Source of the DNA: Oscillospiraceae bacterium
Lineage (GTDB): Bacteria; Bacillota; Clostridia; Oscillospirales; Oscillospiraceae
Reading direction: 5' to 3'
DNA: 7,538 bases
Assembly: GCA_016287555.1 (NCBI GenBank)
Contig: JAEFAK010000082.1
Span: 1 to 7,538, forward strand
Positions 6,397-7,538 of the stretch are shown piece after piece. The translations under genes and the position numbers were made by a program. The stretch's first letter is position 1. Each line of letters starts with the position of its first letter. The notes beneath the pieces are model-generated. The model had not been told where the DNA came from. It searched no databases and was given only the letters and a program-made list of their open reading frames with translations.

Positions 6397-6426
6397 ATTA
6401 TAGCATCGCCCGCGGGGCGGTGTCAA
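6397..6426 (-). promoter_or_regulatory. Consensus promoter of mgtE, overlapping the araD stop codon
   Basis: On the minus strand a perfect TTGACA (6421-6426) and a perfect TATAAT (6397-6402) are separated by 18 bases, with TGC before the -10 box. The -35 box includes the TGA stop of araD (6423-6425). The spacer contains the dyad CGCCC-N3-GGGCG (6407-6419). The transcript would have a leader of about 90 bases, too short for a full M-box riboswitch. Confidence 0.82.
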
Positions 6427-7115
6427 TTCTTTTGCCCGTAGTAGGCGCCGGCGCCGTGCTTGCGCAGATAGTGGCGGTCGAGGAGCTCGCGGGATATGGG
6501 CCCCCTGCCCGGGGCGAGCGTCATCGCGTGGTAGGCCATGAAGGCCGCCTCCTCGAGGACGACCGCGTTGTGCACGGCCTCGGCGGGGTCCGCGCCCCAT
6601 GCGAAAGGCCCGTGGCCGTTTACGAGGACGGCGGGCATCTGCGCGGGGTCTGTGCCCTTGAAGGTCTCGATGATGACGTTCCCTGTCTCCAGCTCGTATT
6701 CGCCGCTTATCTCGGCCGGGGTCATCGGCCGCGTGCAGGGAACGTCGCCGTAGAAATAGTCCGCGTGCGTCGTCCCCATGGCGGGCAGGGAAAGCCCCGC
6801 CTGCGCGAAGCTCGTCGCCCAGCGCGAATGGGTGTGGACAATGCCGCCGAGCGCGGGGAAGGCGCGGTAGAGCGCGAGGTGGGTCGGCGTGTCGCTGGAG
6901 GGGCGGAGCGCCCCCTCGACGACGCGGCCTGCAAGGTCGACGACGACCATGTCCTCCGCCTTCATGGCGGAGTATTCGACGCCCGAGGGCTTTATCACGA
7001 CGAGGCCGCTCTCCCTGTCTATGCCGGAGACGTTGCCCCATGTGAACGTGACGAGGTCATATTCCGGGAGCATGAGATTGGCCTCGAGGACCTTCTTTTT
7101 GAGTTGTTCGAGCAT
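6423..7115 (-). CDS. araD: L-ribulose-5-phosphate 4-epimerase
   Basis: The enzyme converts L-ribulose 5-phosphate to D-xylulose 5-phosphate, linking arabinose breakdown to the pentose phosphate pathway. It is a class II aldolase-fold, metal-dependent protein. At 230 residues it matches the E. coli enzyme in length. Key elements are 'SSDTPTHLALYRAFP' (73-87) with D75, 'GGIVHTHSRWAT' (90-101) with metal-binding H94 and H96, 'GTTHADYFYGDVPCTRPM' (114-131) with the probable acid/base D119, and 'NGHGPFAWG' (166-174) with the third metal histidine H168. The tail 'HYLRKHGAGAYYGQ' (215-228) carries the conserved tyrosines. The start follows the araA stop by three bases, with GAGG in the end of araA, indicating translational coupling in one operon. 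No strong terminator follows it. Confidence 0.95.
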   Translation of the reverse strand: MLEQLKKKVLEANLMLPEYDLVTFTWGNVSGIDRESGLVVIKPSGVEYSAMKAEDMVVVDLAGRVVEGALRPSSDTPTHLALYRAFPALGGIVHTHSRWATSFAQAGLSLPAMGTTHADYFYGDVPCTRPMTPAEISGEYELETGNVIIETFKGTDPAQMPAVLVNGHGPFAWGADPAEAVHNAVVLEEAAFMAYHAMTLAPGRGPISRELLDRHYLRKHGAGAYYGQKN

Positions 7116-7118
7116 GGC

Positions 7119-7538
7119 CTACCTCAGCTTCCATGCCAGATCGCGCAGGAAGAGCTCGTCCTCGAGCTTTTCCGGCGTCGTCCCGGCGGTGATGTGGACG
7201 AATTCTATGCCCATGATGCGCGCCCAGTCGCGAAGCTGGGTCGGCGTCACGTCGTAGCTCAGGACGGTATGGTGCGCGCCGCCCGCCGTTATCCAGCACT
7301 CCACGCCCGTCGTCAGATCGGGCTCGGCGCGCCACATGACGCGCGCGACGGGGAGGTTCGGCATCTCCATTATGGGCTTGACGCACTCGATGTCCTGCAC
7401 GATGAGGCGGAGCCTGCCGCCGACGTCTATGATGCTCGCGACGAGGGCCTTGCCCGCCTTCCCCTCGAAGACGAGGCGGGCGGGATCGTCCCTGTTCATG
7501 CCTATGCCCCGCGGATGGGTCTCGATGCGGGGCCTTCC
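7119..7538 (-). CDS. araA: L-arabinose isomerase, C-terminal 139 residues (gene continues past window edge)
   Basis: The frame is open to the right edge and ends with TAG at 7119-7121. AraA interconverts L-arabinose and L-ribulose using Mn2+. The visible part corresponds to the last quarter or so of the usual 500-residue protein. 'ETHPRGIG' (visible residues 6-13) aligns with the E. coli 'VQHLGIG' segment and supplies one metal-ligand histidine. 'DDPARLVF' (17-24), 'MPNLPVARVMWRAEPDL' (59-75) and 'WITAGGAHHTV' (82-92) are strongly conserved, the last containing another metal-ligand histidine. The protein ends in 'DLAWKLR'. It sits three bases upstream of araD on the same strand, so the two genes are cotranscribed. 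Any araB kinase, transporter or regulator lies outside the window. Confidence 0.94.
   Translation of the reverse strand, partial: GRPRIETHPRGIGMNRDDPARLVFEGKAGKALVASIIDVGGRLRLIVQDIECVKPIMEMPNLPVARVMWRAEPDLTTGVECWITAGGAHHTVLSYDVTPTQLRDWARIMGIEFVHITAGTTPEKLEDELFLRDLAWKLR

Noticed and set aside
6301..6422. M-box (ykoK) magnesium riboswitch before mgtE
   Set aside because: The promoter leaves a leader of only about 90 bases, well under the usual M-box size, and I see no terminator hairpin or conserved core.
5140..6441. Long plus-strand open frame (433 codons)
   Set aside because: It is fully antisense to mgtE, which is unmistakable by motif. The antisense product is Arg/Asp/Val-rich shadow sequence.

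Overview
The window is a GC-rich (about 60% by eye) bacterial chromosomal segment with seven protein genes, two of them cut by the window edges. The signals point to a low-branching, GC-rich member of the Clostridia (Bacillota), possibly a gut anaerobe. Promoters are near-consensus sigma-A type, Shine-Dalgarno sites are strong (AGGAGG), and terminators are textbook hairpin plus T-tract. The PRPP synthetase is the long, divergent form (379 residues) that I associate with Clostridia, and MgtE and the group II branched-chain aminotransferase also look Clostridial. The taxonomic call is inference.

Layout, left to right. (1) 1-1269, minus: N-terminal 423 residues of a cytoplasmic six-hairpin (alpha/alpha)6-barrel glycosidase-like protein. 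(2) 1452-2129, minus: a membrane-anchored protein of unknown function with a TTG start. (3) 2386-3525, minus: ribose-phosphate pyrophosphokinase. (4) 3729-4796, plus: branched-chain amino acid aminotransferase, divergent from prs. (5) 4918-6300, minus: MgtE magnesium transporter, convergent with ilvE across a shared bidirectional terminator. (6) 6423-7115 and 7119-7538, minus: araD and the C-terminal end of araA, adjacent genes of an L-arabinose catabolic operon that continues beyond the right edge.

The first three genes look like separate single-gene transcription units. Each has its own promoter, and genes 2 and 3 end in strong intrinsic terminators. The two intergenic gaps between them share one architecture: terminator, then a GC-rich palindromic repeat (REP-like), then a promoter with a nearly identical -10 region. 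ilvE has an extended -10 promoter. The mgtE promoter is unusual in that its TTGACA box overlaps the araD stop codon, so mgtE may be transcribed both from its own promoter and by read-through from the arabinose operon. AraA converts L-arabinose to L-ribulose and AraD converts L-ribulose 5-phosphate to D-xylulose 5-phosphate. The kinase joining these steps is not in view.

I see no CRISPR array, insertion sequence, tRNA, rRNA, phage gene or defence system. The content is ordinary metabolism. The most distinctive material is the repeated intergenic module, the unusual PRPP synthetase, the araD/mgtE junction and two uncharacterised proteins. All calls come from reading the sequence; no database search was run.
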